Shown: positions 38,301 through 47,492, numbered from the stretch's first letter. The stretch: DNA of 64,000 nt from Holophagae bacterium (GCA_030429565.1 JAUIFE010000022.1:81559-145558); one strand, 5' to 3'. Notes: generated by a model from the sequence alone, not told the origin. Numbers and translations: made by a program.

Positions 38301-38562
38301 CGCCTTCCAAGGCTTGAAGCGCGGCCTCCTGGTGGGGCAACCCACCTTCGGCGCCGTCATTTCCACGGGTTCACGGCGCATGATCGACGGCACCCGCGTG
38401 CGCATGCCGTTCCGCGGCTGGTACTCCAAAATCACCGACAAAAACATGGAAAACGGACCGGCTGTGCCCGACATCCTCGTACCCGAGGCGCCAGGTGAAG
38501 GCGACACCGATCCGCAACTGAAACGCGCCGTCGACGAATTGCTCAAACAAATCGACGGTTAA
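35308..38562 (+). CDS. Tricorn-like S41 protease
   Basis: A 1084-residue exported protease of the tricorn group. A signal peptide (hydrophobic about 10-25, ending IHAEE) is followed by two beta-propeller regions built of repeats with SPDG-type turns (about 30-310 and 315-545), a C1-like helical part, a PDZ domain (about 780-860), and the S41 core. The nucleophile is probably the second Ser of FSYSNAE (about residue 991), and NNGGW forms the substrate-site loop. Tricorn enzymes trim peptides produced by other proteases. Oddly, a highly acidic and lysine-rich linker (about 549-588) interrupts the second propeller. It has its own terminator downstream and lies alone on its strand. Confidence 0.92.
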   Translation: MLQSLTGRLIPTLFFVAALLGVVSPIHAEEPPFARQPGLSPDGTHITFSFQGDIWVQAVDGGNARRLTIHEAYDANPMFSPDGRHIAFDSDRSGSSDVWVVGVDGSAPRRLTFWDGNDTLSGWIDNDHLLFTTLRADNPFFWTSEFMQVPLKGGTPTQFMDGLGREGSVSPDGRFVAFVDGATRKWRRHYRGPANRELWLYDTKKKTYHQLTQFDGSDDSPRWSGKRQITFRSDRTDVQNLYQLDIDDQGKAKGEPRAITQEKAEDIRYFDIAADGRLIVFERDARLYRQQVGDNNATAIDINIVHDNRFANLERTVKTDGASNLAISPNGKLLAFAVRGELYLMQNDEKKSRTVRLTQNPAFDRDPVWMDDETLIFTSDRHGQYDLFTLTSADPDQKNLFKTLHHQVTRLTDTTVDERDPLPSPDRKKLIFMRDENNLIVADYADGKLSDEKTLYEGWSGPVELSWSPDSRWLAYVQEDLTFNNDVYLQPVDGSRPATNISLHPRIDRMPVWSPDGTKLAFSSAREGTDYDVWFVWLRKEDWLKTKADWDEADDDEPKEPKKPKKEDAEDDEDDDKKDDAVEPIVIEFKNIHERLVQVTSAAGFGMPIGFDAKSEWIIFGSNDAKGSTGANKLYKVKWNGEDLEKIADGAGGYRDLHMAPDHKTLFAAIGPGRIQRTSLPDGKTTNLGFRATLTIDHRAEMAQIFDESWRMMNQRFYDPQFHGADWQAAHKKYRQWALRASTRRDFRDVFSMMLGELNGSHMGMYGDDRYETEKEACGKLGVTFKNTKKGLEIAHVIEDTPADRPTSKLNVGDRILTVNGETVGPNQNIYELLVGTVGEKTVLTVADNKGKERQVVIRPANSVRGEVYEEWVDERRALVDKYSNGRLGYVHIRSMSLEYFYRFEQALIASGMGKDGLVIDVRFNNGGWTTDYLMMVLSVKQHAYTIPRGAAADLEKEKAHFANTYPYGERIPFSAWTGPAIAMCNQFSYSNAEIFSHAFQGLKRGLLVGQPTFGAVISTGSRRMIDGTRVRMPFRGWYSKITDKNMENGPAVPDILVPEAPGEGDTDPQLKRAVDELLKQIDG

Positions 38563-38599
38563 ACCCAACAAGGACACTTGTTAGGTTGAAACAACCACC

Positions 38600-38629
38600 A
38601 AAGGGGAGACCGACGTCTCCCCTTTTTTT
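38600..38629 (+). terminator. Intrinsic terminator of the tricorn-like gene
   Basis: GGGGAGAC and GTCTCCCC form a perfect stem around a CGAC loop, with A residues on the left and seven T residues on the right. It lies 38 bases past the stop codon. Confidence 0.95.
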
Positions 38630-38842
38630 ATGAGTTGTGCCACGCGACGCCTTCACCTGCCGTTAAAACCGGTCCGTGAAAGCCAGGCAAATAAAGAACG
38701 GAGCGAGTGTTTCCACCCAGCCTTGCGCCGGTAGCGGGTTCGCGGGAGGGCGCCGTGCTTTTCACCGATCCCCGCCGACACACCTGCCCGCAAGCGCCGT
38801 AATGTAGGGTAAGATGGCGGAAAACCCACCGCGGAGGTTGCC

Positions 38843-39184
38843 GTGACCATCCTCGAAAACGACAAAGTCGACTTTATCGGCGTGGATCGCGCCTCGGGCG
38901 CCGTCGTCCTCACCATCAGCGACCACCTCGATTGGGAAGAAGACCCCCATCACCACGAACAGGTCCTCCGTGAAAAGGTCGGCGCCTACCAACGTTTTAT
39001 TGAAAGTGGCGACCTCCTCACCGCCTATCCCGACGCCGCCCACCGCGACGCCGTCATTAACTTGGTCACGCGTGCGCGCATCGGCGCCGAAGGTCGAGCC
39101 TTGGTGGAAACCGTCAAAGGCGAGTTGAAACAAGTCGGTATTGGTTTTCAGCGCGTCATCTTGGCCCAGGAACCCGACGCCTAA
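38843..39184 (+). CDS. DUF6572-type small protein
   Basis: A 113-residue soluble protein starting MTILENDKVDFIGVDRASGAVVLTISDHLDW, which I recognise as a DUF6572-like pattern. Function unknown. The GTG at 38843 has GGAGG five bases upstream. It is a single gene in the gap between the tricorn-like gene and the phosphoesterase; no partner is apparent. Confidence 0.72.
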   Translation: MTILENDKVDFIGVDRASGAVVLTISDHLDWEEDPHHHEQVLREKVGAYQRFIESGDLLTAYPDAAHRDAVINLVTRARIGAEGRALVETVKGELKQVGIGFQRVILAQEPDA

Positions 39185-39666
39185 GCGCAACCTCATCCAT
39201 CTAATCCTCACCCGGCCCTCAATTTCGGCTCATAACGGCACTTTAAAATAGCCCGATCCCGACCTTGCATCTGATTGGTCAAAAATGGCGACGCCCCGAG
39301 CCACGGTCGCCGCAGACACAGCGCCCACTTTTCCTTAACGCGCGGCCAAGGTGACCACGAACCACGGGTTAACTCACGCAACCCCGCTTCGCCAACGCGG
39401 CGATGCCGGGATGTGTTGCGCCTCACGGCAACCCAGCCAGGTTATCTGTTACTTGTCAGGTAAGCGCCGTTTTTGTCAGGTTCGGCCCAGCCGAGTGCCA
39501 GGCCGAATCATCGCCATTCTGCTTCCTGCACCGCGCAACCCACCCGCCACCACGGCGGAACGGTTGAGTGGTGGTCCTGCGCCCGCACATGACAGCGCTG
39601 TCTTAACCGAGACATTCGACGCCTCTTCCTTCCTATTACTTGATTTCAATCCCTTTAGGAGAATTT
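39185..39666. other. Intergenic region upstream of the phosphoesterase gene
   Basis: About 480 bases with no gene. Two identical copies of TTGTCAGGT lie at 39453-39461 and 39473-39481, centre to centre 20 bases apart (two helical turns), which could be an operator. No terminator or convincing promoter is seen. Confidence 0.45.
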
Positions 39667-41433
39667 ATGCTTCACACACTTCGCTTTCTCAATGCGGCTC
39701 TGTTGACCGCCTTTTTTCTGCTTCCCACGTCACTCACAGCTCAGGTCTTCCAGGCTGAAGATTACCGCTATTTCCACGACACGACCCCTGGCAACGCGGG
39801 CCGTGTTTACCGCAACGACGATGTCGACATCGAGCTCACCACCGACGACGGCGGCGGTTACAACGTCGGCTGGATCGCCCAAGGTGAGTGGCTCACCTGG
39901 TCCGGCCTCGACATCCCCGAACGTGGCGACTACGTCATCAAGGTCCGCGTCGCTTCGCCCGAGGGGGCCCGCTTCGTGCTCGACCTCGACGGCGGCGCGC
40001 GCAAACTGGCCACGTTCGATGTGCCCGACACCGGCGCCTGGCAAAACTGGACAACCCTCACCGAAACCGTCACCATCGACGCCGGCCGCTACCAACTCGG
40101 CGCCTACGCCGTCACCCGCGGTTGGAACCTGAACTGGATCGCCGTCGAACGCAAAGACACCGGCGGCAGCGACCTCGTCCGTTTCGAGGCCGAAGACTTC
40201 GAACAGGGTCACGACACAACGACCGGCAACGAGGGCGGCGCCTACCGCAACGGTGATGTCGATATCGAAGCCACCACCGACGAGGGCGGCGGCTACAATA
40301 TCGGCTGGACTGAAGCCGGCGAACACTTGACCTACCCCGCCTTCGACGTGGCCCAAACCGGTTTTTACGCCGTGCGCGCCCGCGTCGCTTCGCGTTCGAA
40401 TCGCGGCGCGCTGGCCTTTCAATTGCGCGGGGATCGCACCCAGAACCTCGGTCAAATCGTGATTCCCGATACCGGCGGCTGGCAGAACTGGACCACCGCC
40501 ACCGTCAACGTGTTCCTCGAACAAGGTCGCTACCAACTCCATTGCCGCATTGAATCGGGCGGTTTCAACCTCAATTACCTGGAACTGGCGCCGTCCGAGC
40601 ACGCCGATCACTACGCCGATCGCGCGCGTGGCGAGTGGAGTTTGTTGGTGGTGCCCGACACCCAACACTACGCCCAAAACCGCGAAAACGCCCCGATCCA
40701 ACACATGCGCAACGCCTTTAGCTGGATTGTCGCCGCCAAGGACCAACTCAATTTGCAGTTCGTTCAAGGCCTAGGCGATATCACCGAAAGCTGGAACGCA
40801 TCCTGGGAATGGGAAAACGCCGTTTCGGCGTGGGACAAACTCTACGGCGAAGTGGCCTTTATCCCGGTCCAGGGCAACCACGACTCACCCGCCGCGCTGA
40901 ATCGCTACTTCCCCGTCGCCAACTTCATCAATGAGCCCTGGTACGGCGACGATTTTGGCGGCATTGAAAACTGCTACGCCGAGAAGGTGATCAACGGGGA
41001 AAACTACCTGTTCCTGCAAGTTGAAAGCTACGATCCCTATTCCGACTACCGCCCCGAAGGCATCGCTTGGGCCAAGCAGGTGCTGGCCGATTTCCCCAAC
41101 CACAAGGTCCTGTTGGCGACCCACGACATCTGGGGTACCCAGGTCATTCGCAACGAGCTGCTGACCCGCTACGACAATCTGGTCATGACCAACGCCGGGC
41201 ACCACTGTGTACGCGAAACCGCGTTTGTCACCCACGGCCCCAACGGCGGCGTCTCGCACAACTTCGTGTGCGATTATCAGTGTGACAACCACGAGGTGAT
41301 GCTGCTGCGGTATTACATTTTCAGACCGCTCGAGGATCGCGTCGACTTCTACACCTTCTCGCCCATTACCGGGCGTTTTGAAAACGATGCCGACTCACGC
41401 GGCTCGTTCCCGTTAACCCAACGCAACCCGTAA
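39667..41433 (+). CDS. Secreted metallophosphoesterase with two CBM6-like modules
   Basis: A 588-residue secreted protein. A signal peptide (about 5-24, ending LTAQ) precedes two tandem modules that share FQAEDYRYFHDTTPGN / FEAEDFEQGHDTTTGN and GWIAQGEWLTW / GWTEAGEHLTY, characteristic of CBM6-type carbohydrate-binding domains (about 28-155 and 165-305). A calcineurin-like phosphoesterase follows: VVPDTQHY, GLGDITE, GNHDS (about 403), ATHDIWG and NAGHH. I infer a carbohydrate-anchored enzyme acting on a phosphorylated or nucleotide substrate outside the cell. TAGGAG six bases upstream supports the start at 39667 over a start nine codons earlier. It may be controlled by the TTGTCAGGT direct repeats upstream. 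Confidence 0.88.
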   Translation: MLHTLRFLNAALLTAFFLLPTSLTAQVFQAEDYRYFHDTTPGNAGRVYRNDDVDIELTTDDGGGYNVGWIAQGEWLTWSGLDIPERGDYVIKVRVASPEGARFVLDLDGGARKLATFDVPDTGAWQNWTTLTETVTIDAGRYQLGAYAVTRGWNLNWIAVERKDTGGSDLVRFEAEDFEQGHDTTTGNEGGAYRNGDVDIEATTDEGGGYNIGWTEAGEHLTYPAFDVAQTGFYAVRARVASRSNRGALAFQLRGDRTQNLGQIVIPDTGGWQNWTTATVNVFLEQGRYQLHCRIESGGFNLNYLELAPSEHADHYADRARGEWSLLVVPDTQHYAQNRENAPIQHMRNAFSWIVAAKDQLNLQFVQGLGDITESWNASWEWENAVSAWDKLYGEVAFIPVQGNHDSPAALNRYFPVANFINEPWYGDDFGGIENCYAEKVINGENYLFLQVESYDPYSDYRPEGIAWAKQVLADFPNHKVLLATHDIWGTQVIRNELLTRYDNLVMTNAGHHCVRETAFVTHGPNGGVSHNFVCDYQCDNHEVMLLRYYIFRPLEDRVDFYTFSPITGRFENDADSRGSFPLTQRNP

Positions 41434-41445
41434 CGGAGAACGGCA

Positions 41446-41470
41446 GGGGAACCCCGTTCCCCTGTTTTCC
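41446..41470 (+). terminator. Intrinsic terminator of the phosphoesterase gene
   Basis: CAGGGGAAC and GTTCCCCTG form a perfect nine-base-pair stem with a CCC loop, followed by TTTT. It sits between two convergent genes and has a T-run only on the plus strand. Confidence 0.8.
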
Positions 41471-43098
41471 TAGGTACTTTCACCAACGAGAATTTCGGCC
41501 ACACGCAAGCCGTCAACCGCCGCGCTGACAATGCCGCCCGCGTAGCCGGCGCCTTCGCCGATGGGGAACAGACCGGTCACGCCTTCAGCCTCAAAACGCT
41601 CGTTGCGCGTGATGCGGATCGGCGAACTGGTGCGACTTTCAACCGCGAGAATGTTGCCGTCGGCACCGCCGTATCCGCGAATCAGACGGTCAAAACGCTG
41701 GAAGGCCTGCTGCATCGGGGTGGCAATCCATTCCGGCAAAATCTCCCATAAATCCATCGCCTCGACGCCAGGCCGAAAATGGCCGTCGGCCAAGCGGCCG
41801 CTTGCTTTGCGTTTGACGAAATCGTCAATACGCATGGCGGGCGCGCGGAAGGGATCGCGCGTGGCGCGAAAGGTAATCGCCTCGAGATCGCGCTGGAACT
41901 GAATGCCCATCAACGGGTGTTGTGCATAACCATGCGCGACCAAGTCCTCGGGCGTGACCTGCACGACAATGCCGGAATTGGCAAAAGGCGCGGAGCGGTT
42001 GGCGTTACTCATGCCGTTAATCGCCATGTGTTCCGGCTCGGTAGGGCTCGGCACAATGAAACCGCCAGGGCACATGCAAAACGAGTAAACGCCCCGTTGG
42101 CCGATGCGCGCATCGTCTACCTGGTGGGTCAAGCGGTAGGCCGCCGCTTCCAGACCGCCCGGCGGTTGCGGGGTCCCGTATTGCGACTGGTTGATCAATG
42201 CCTGCGGGTGTTCCGCGCGCACGCCCACCGCAAAGGGTTTGGGTTCAATCAGCACGCCGTCCTGTTGCAATTGGGCCAAGGTATCGCGCGCCGAATGGCC
42301 GATCGCCAAAACGACCGCACGCGCCTCGACAAACGAGCCGTCGGCCAGAGCCACACCTTGCACGCGGCGATTCTCCATGACAACGCGATCCACACGTGCA
42401 CCAAAACGCACGTCGGTGCCCTGTTCCATGAGGTACAGCCGCATGTTTTTGACCAGCTTCACCAGCTTGTCGGTACCGAGGTGCGGGTGGGCGTCGACCA
42501 AAATTTGCGGCGGTGCGCCAAAGTCGACAAGACGCCGGTAAACCCAGCGAACGAATGGGTGTTTGATACGGGTATAGAGTTTTCCGTCGGTATAGGTGCC
42601 GGCGCCGCCTTCACCGAAGCAAACATTGCTTTCGGGATCGAGCACGCCGTGCGAACGCAGTTGGCCGATGTCGCGCATACGCGTTTCAACCGGTTTGCCG
42701 CGCTCGAGCAAGACCGTCGGCACGCCCGCCTCGCACAGAGCCAGGGCCGCAAACAAACCCGCCGGTCCGGCACCAATCACCACCACCGGCTTTTCACCTT
42801 GGCGCTGTGCACCGGTCGGCAAGCCGGTCGGACGCGGCACCTCGTTGGGATGGCCGTCTAAGCGTTTGACCTGATTGGGCAAAGGCTCGTTTAGGGCTTT
42901 CGTGAGCGTAAAAATCACGTTCACCACGCGGAAAACGCGTGGTTTTTTTCGGGCGTCAATCGCCTCGCGCACCACTTCGACCGCACTTATCGCTTCGGGC
43001 ACGCGTTTAATCTCTTTGGCAATGCGGCTGATTAAGGCCGCTTCGTCTTCTTCGACAGAAATACGTAAGTTGTTGATTTGGTATAAGAAACTCGTCAC
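41470..43098 (-). CDS. FAD-dependent oxidoreductase (COG2509 type)
   Basis: A 542-residue flavoprotein. It has the approximately 100-residue N-terminal domain typical of the COG2509 'uncharacterised FAD-dependent dehydrogenases', then the dinucleotide-binding motif GAGPAGL at 109-115, an ALAIGHSARD-type segment, and a C-terminal GEGAGYAGGIVSAAVDG FAD-binding motif. Substrate unknown. The GTG start at 43098 has GAGG about 12 bases upstream and a natural N-terminus (MTSFLYQINNLRI). It converges with the phosphoesterase gene and diverges from murB. Confidence 0.85.
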   Translation of the reverse strand: MTSFLYQINNLRISVEEDEAALISRIAKEIKRVPEAISAVEVVREAIDARKKPRVFRVVNVIFTLTKALNEPLPNQVKRLDGHPNEVPRPTGLPTGAQRQGEKPVVVIGAGPAGLFAALALCEAGVPTVLLERGKPVETRMRDIGQLRSHGVLDPESNVCFGEGGAGTYTDGKLYTRIKHPFVRWVYRRLVDFGAPPQILVDAHPHLGTDKLVKLVKNMRLYLMEQGTDVRFGARVDRVVMENRRVQGVALADGSFVEARAVVLAIGHSARDTLAQLQQDGVLIEPKPFAVGVRAEHPQALINQSQYGTPQPPGGLEAAAYRLTHQVDDARIGQRGVYSFCMCPGGFIVPSPTEPEHMAINGMSNANRSAPFANSGIVVQVTPEDLVAHGYAQHPLMGIQFQRDLEAITFRATRDPFRAPAMRIDDFVKRKASGRLADGHFRPGVEAMDLWEILPEWIATPMQQAFQRFDRLIRGYGGADGNILAVESRTSSPIRITRNERFEAEGVTGLFPIGEGAGYAGGIVSAAVDGLRVAEILVGEST

Positions 43099-43332
43099 AG
43101 CAGGTCAGTCCTCTAACATCACTTCCCAATCCTATTCGGCCGACCGTGGACCACGCGCCGATATCAACCGCTCAGTATACCCCGGTGCGCGGCCGGCGCG
43201 AAGCCCGAGCGTTTAACCCTGACCGGCGACGCCCCTGCCGGCGAACTCGGCTAAAATGGGACCGTGCCGGCTGCAAGATCCAGACAAATGCCGCCTCTTT
43301 GCCGACGGTCCCATTTCTACCGGTAGGTTTTT

Positions 43333-44400
43333 ATGTCCAACGTTCATGAACAAGAGACCCTTCACATCCGCGAACAGGTCGAACTAGCGCCCCTGACCAC
43401 CATCCAAATCGGCGGGCCCGCGCGTTTCTTTGCCGCCGCCAGATCGCGCCCCCATTTGGTCGCTTTAATCGATTGGGCACGCCGTCACGACCACAACTTT
43501 TTCATCCTCGGCGGCGGCAGTAACCTGCTGTTTGACGACAACGGCTATGACGGCCTCGTCATCCACATGCAACTCAAGGGCGTTACCCAACAAACCACGG
43601 ATCGCGGCAAGGTGCGCCTGCGTGCGGCGGCGGGCGAGAACTGGGACGCGTTTGTGGCGCATTGTGTCACCCAAAACCTGGCGGGCTTGACCTGTTTATC
43701 GGGCATTCCCGGCTGCGTCGGTGCCGCCCCCATCCAGAACATCGGCGCCTACGGTCAGGAAGTCGCCCAAACCCTGCACCAAGTAGAAATCTTGGATTTG
43801 GACCGCAACCAAACCCGAATCCTCGACAACCGCGAATGTGCGTTTGCCTATCGCGACAGTATTTTCAAACGAGCCCTGCGCAACCGCGCCGTCGTCACCG
43901 CCGTTTCATTCGACTTAACCCCAAATGGGCGACCGACGCTCGCCTACCCCGACTTGGTCAAACGCCTTGGTGCCGACGCGACCCTCACCCAGGTGCGCGA
44001 AACCGTGCTGGCCGTGCGCCGTGAGAAATCGATGGTCGCCGACCCCGCCGATCCCAATGCCCGGAGTTGCGGCTCCTTTTTCACCAACCCCATCATCAGC
44101 GCAACCGCCTATGCCGCCTTCAAAACGCGCTGCCCGCAAACCCATCCGGCATGGCCGCAAGACGCGGACCGCGTCAAATTGTCGGCGGCCTGGCTGATCG
44201 AACGCGCCGGCTTCCACAAAGGCTGGGTGGCCGGTCGCGCCGGCCTCTCCGAAAAACACTGCCTTGCCCTCATCAATCGCAACCAGGCCAAGGCTTCCGA
44301 CGTAATCGCCCTCAAAAAAGACATCCAACGCGGCGTATTCGAGACCTTTGGCATTGAACTTGAACCTGAACCCCTTTTGTTAAGCCAGGGTTTGAATTGA
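43333..44400 (+). CDS. murB: UDP-N-acetylenolpyruvoylglucosamine reductase
   Basis: A 355-residue flavoprotein that reduces enolpyruvyl-UDP-GlcNAc to UDP-MurNAc in peptidoglycan synthesis. The FAD-binding domain shows TTIQIGGPARF and FILGGGSNLL; GIPGCVGAAPIQNIGAYG is characteristic, SCGSFFTNP carries the catalytic Ser, and the C-terminal EPEPLLL supplies the Glu. The long C-terminal extension classes it with type I (E. coli-like) enzymes. It has TAGGT five bases before the ATG. No other mur gene is in the window. Confidence 0.96.
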   Translation: MSNVHEQETLHIREQVELAPLTTIQIGGPARFFAAARSRPHLVALIDWARRHDHNFFILGGGSNLLFDDNGYDGLVIHMQLKGVTQQTTDRGKVRLRAAAGENWDAFVAHCVTQNLAGLTCLSGIPGCVGAAPIQNIGAYGQEVAQTLHQVEILDLDRNQTRILDNRECAFAYRDSIFKRALRNRAVVTAVSFDLTPNGRPTLAYPDLVKRLGADATLTQVRETVLAVRREKSMVADPADPNARSCGSFFTNPIISATAYAAFKTRCPQTHPAWPQDADRVKLSAAWLIERAGFHKGWVAGRAGLSEKHCLALINRNQAKASDVIALKKDIQRGVFETFGIELEPEPLLLSQGLN

Positions 44401-44555
44401 CCCAATTATTATGGTGCGCTTTCCTGTAAAATGAAGGACCGGCCTCCCACGACTCGGACACACGCGTTTGTTTTGGATCGGACCCCACCGTTCCCTAGCC
44501 ATGCTTTTCGCTTGTTTCCGTCCGATTCGTTCCAGCTTTCCCCAAGGAGTGTGTC

Positions 44556-45158
44556 ATGCAGCTTTCTCTTCCCCACCTTGCTCAGTCGCCCGTCATTCCC
44601 GAAAGTTGTTTCGTCGATATCAGCGCCCGCATCAACGGCGACGTCGTTTTCGGTGAACAATGCAGCATTTGGTTCCACGTCGCCATTCGCGGCGATGTTC
44701 ACCAAATTCGCGTCGGTAAACGCACCAACGTGCAAGATCAATGCACCTTTCACACCTCATTCGGCACGCACCCACTCACCGTCGGCGACGACGTCACCTT
44801 CGGCCACAGCGTCTTGGCCCACGGTTGCACCATTGAAAATCGGGTTTTGGTCGGCATGCACAGCACGATTATGGACGGGGCCGTCATCGGCCACGACAGC
44901 ATGGTCGGCGCCGGCAGCTTGGTCACCGAAGGCAAAGTGTTCCCGCCAGGTGTCCTGGTCATGGGCCGTCCCGCCAAAGTTATTCGCGATTTAACCGAAA
45001 AAGAAAAAGCCATGCTCATTGAACGCGCCCAACACTACGTCGCCTACACCACCGCCTACCAATCCCAGGGCAAGTTCACGACGTGGTCCGACAACCTTTA
45101 CCGCCGCGAACTCGCCGCCTTGGAAAAAGCGCCGGCAAGCGCCTCAGCCTTAGGCTGA
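44556..45158 (+). CDS. Gamma-carbonic-anhydrase-like left-handed beta-helix protein
   Basis: A 200-residue protein of the gamma carbonic anhydrase/YrdA-PaaY group, trimers built of left-handed beta-helix hexapeptides. Motifs are SIWFHVAIRGDVHQIRVG, TNVQDQC, and the paired His of GHSVLAHGC, which with the His of TFHTS form the expected zinc site. Actual carbonic anhydrase activity varies in this family. AAGGAG lies eight bases upstream. It is followed by the Prc-like gene after 74 bases and may be cotranscribed. Confidence 0.9.
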   Translation: MQLSLPHLAQSPVIPESCFVDISARINGDVVFGEQCSIWFHVAIRGDVHQIRVGKRTNVQDQCTFHTSFGTHPLTVGDDVTFGHSVLAHGCTIENRVLVGMHSTIMDGAVIGHDSMVGAGSLVTEGKVFPPGVLVMGRPAKVIRDLTEKEKAMLIERAQHYVAYTTAYQSQGKFTTWSDNLYRRELAALEKAPASASALG

Positions 45159-45232
45159 CCGTAACTTTTGACATAGAGTCGACGTAAGGAAAACCTTAGA
45201 ATGAACCGAAGTCTCGAAGCACTGGGGGTCCC

Positions 45233-47470
45233 ATGATCTTTCGCAAAACACTTTTTTTGTTGCTCCTGAGTTTGACGGTGCCGGCCCTCGCCGACGCCGA
45301 CATCAAACCACCACAGCAACTGAAACCCATTGAATACCAACCCTATGTGGCTTCGTTGGTCTCCAATTACCTCAGCATTTACCACTACAGCGGCTTGGAT
45401 CTCAACAACGAGACCGCCAAACGCGTTTACAAAGAATACTTGGAGACGCTGGACTACAACCGCTTGTTCTTCCTGGAATCCGACATTCAAGAATTCCAGG
45501 CCTGGCAATCCGAATTTGACGACTACCTGCGCGTCATCCCGGCCAACCTCTCCAAAGCCTACGTCATGTACAACCGTCTGCGCACCCGCGTCGACCAGCG
45601 CGCCGACATCATCCTCAAACTTTTAGACGGCGAGTTCGACCTCGAAAAAGACGAAACCTACCAGCTCGACCGCAGCAAAGCACCCTACGCCAAAACCGAG
45701 GATGAACTCAACGACTTGTGGCGCCGTCGCCTCAAGGCCGAAATGCTGCGTTTCACCCTGCAAGGCACGCCCAAAGACGAGATGATGGACATCTTGCGCA
45801 AGCGCTACGCCCGCTTGAAACGCAACAACAGCGACCTCGACAATACCGACGTTTTGGAAACTTTCCTCGCTTCTGTTTGCCGCAGCTTCGATCCCCACTC
45901 CTCTTACCTGAAACCCATTACCAAAGAGAACTTCGACATTGAAATGGGTCACTCCCTCGAAGGCATCGGCGCCACCCTGCGTTCCGAGGGCGGTTACACC
46001 GTAATTACCGCCTTGGTTAAGGGCGGACCGGCTTATGGCAGCGGCGAGATCGCCGTCGAAGACAAAATTGTCGCCGTGGCGCAAGGCACCGACGGTGAGT
46101 GGGAAGACGTCGTCGACCTGCGTTTGGACAAGGTCGTTCAAAAAATTCGCGGCCCCAAAGGCACCAAGGTTCGTCTGAACATCATTCCCGCCAAAGCCGC
46201 CGACTATTCCGAAACCAAGGAAGTTTTGTTGGTGCGCGACAAGGTCAAAATCACCGCCATGGACGCCCGCGCCGAGATTCGCGAAGTCGAGGGCCCCAAC
46301 CAACAGACCATGCGATTGGGCGTCATTGAAATCCCCAGCTTCTACATGGACACCCAAGCCAAAATCGCCGGCGATCCCAACTACAAATCGACCACACGCG
46401 ACGTACGCAAGTTGATCCGCAAGTTGGAAGCCGAGAAAATCGACGGCTTGGTGTTGGACCTGCGCCAAAACGGCGGCGGTGCTTTGGATGAGGCAATCGA
46501 ATTGACCGGCCTGTTCATCGACGAAGGCCCGGTTGTTCAAATCAAAGATCTTAACGGTCGCATTCGCGTCAACCACGATCCCGACGAGAACACGGTTTAC
46601 ACCGGTCCACTCGCCGTCTTGACCAGTGTCTTCAGCGCCTCGGCCTCCGAAATTCTGGCCGGCGCCATCCAAGACTACGACCGCGGTTTGGTGATCGGTT
46701 CCAAGTCAACCCACGGTAAAGGCACTGTCCAAAACGTGTTCTCGCTGCAAGCCTCCCTCAACAAACAAATGCGCCGCGCCTTCACCGAAGACGTCGCCGG
46801 CGCGTTGAAAATGACCACGCTGAAGTTCTACCGCATTTCCGGCGGCTCCACCCAATTCAAAGGTGTCGTGCCCGATGTCGTCATTCCATCACCCTATGAC
46901 GACCTGGAAGTCGGCGAAGAAAACCTGGACTACGCCTTGGCCTGGGACGAAATCAAACCGGCCGAATACAAAAACTACCGCATGGTAACCAGCTTCGAAC
47001 CAATGCTGCGCACCAATTCGGCCAAACGCATCGCCAAAGAGACCGAGTTCCAATACCTGAAAGAAGACCAGAAATACCGCGAAGAACAGCGCAAACGCAA
47101 CGCGTTAACGCTGAAGCTGAGCGAACGCAAAGCCGAACGCGAGCGCCTCGAGAAAATCGAGGACACCCGCAACGAGGCCCGCAAGGTCCGCGTTTCGCCC
47201 ATCAAAGTGAACGGCAAGTTTGTACTTGAAAACGACCAAGTGGTTCCCGAAGAGGAAGAACTGGTCACCAAAAAAGACGAGCCGGCCGCCGAAGAAGGCG
47301 AGGTCGCCCAAAACGACACGGACAAAAAAGAAGACGTGGAAATCCCCGACTTCATCTTGGAAGAAGGTTTGTTCGTCCTGCGCGACTACATCCGCTTACA
47401 GTCCGAAGGCATCGCCGGCGTCATCCCCGGCACCAGCCACAAAGAGAAAAACCCAGCCTTGGCGCCCTAA
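45233..47470 (+). CDS. prc: Carboxy-terminal processing protease (Prc/Tsp-like, S41)
   Basis: A 745-residue exported protease with the extended N-terminal and C-terminal domains of Prc (Tsp), which degrades or trims periplasmic proteins and helps control peptidoglycan hydrolases. A signal peptide (about 5-20, ending ALAD) is followed by a helical N-domain, a PDZ domain (about 230-320) and the S41 core with SASASE (about 468-473) and the general-base Lys in THGKGTVQ (Lys496). The C-terminus after about 620 is very charged, with an acidic run. It is shut off by a strong terminator. Together with the tricorn-like enzyme this makes two S41 proteases in one window. Confidence 0.93.
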   Translation: MIFRKTLFLLLLSLTVPALADADIKPPQQLKPIEYQPYVASLVSNYLSIYHYSGLDLNNETAKRVYKEYLETLDYNRLFFLESDIQEFQAWQSEFDDYLRVIPANLSKAYVMYNRLRTRVDQRADIILKLLDGEFDLEKDETYQLDRSKAPYAKTEDELNDLWRRRLKAEMLRFTLQGTPKDEMMDILRKRYARLKRNNSDLDNTDVLETFLASVCRSFDPHSSYLKPITKENFDIEMGHSLEGIGATLRSEGGYTVITALVKGGPAYGSGEIAVEDKIVAVAQGTDGEWEDVVDLRLDKVVQKIRGPKGTKVRLNIIPAKAADYSETKEVLLVRDKVKITAMDARAEIREVEGPNQQTMRLGVIEIPSFYMDTQAKIAGDPNYKSTTRDVRKLIRKLEAEKIDGLVLDLRQNGGGALDEAIELTGLFIDEGPVVQIKDLNGRIRVNHDPDENTVYTGPLAVLTSVFSASASEILAGAIQDYDRGLVIGSKSTHGKGTVQNVFSLQASLNKQMRRAFTEDVAGALKMTTLKFYRISGGSTQFKGVVPDVVIPSPYDDLEVGEENLDYALAWDEIKPAEYKNYRMVTSFEPMLRTNSAKRIAKETEFQYLKEDQKYREEQRKRNALTLKLSERKAERERLEKIEDTRNEARKVRVSPIKVNGKFVLENDQVVPEEEELVTKKDEPAAEEGEVAQNDTDKKEDVEIPDFILEEGLFVLRDYIRLQSEGIAGVIPGTSHKEKNPALAP

Positions 47471-47492
47471 AATGCCAACGCCCTGAGTTACC

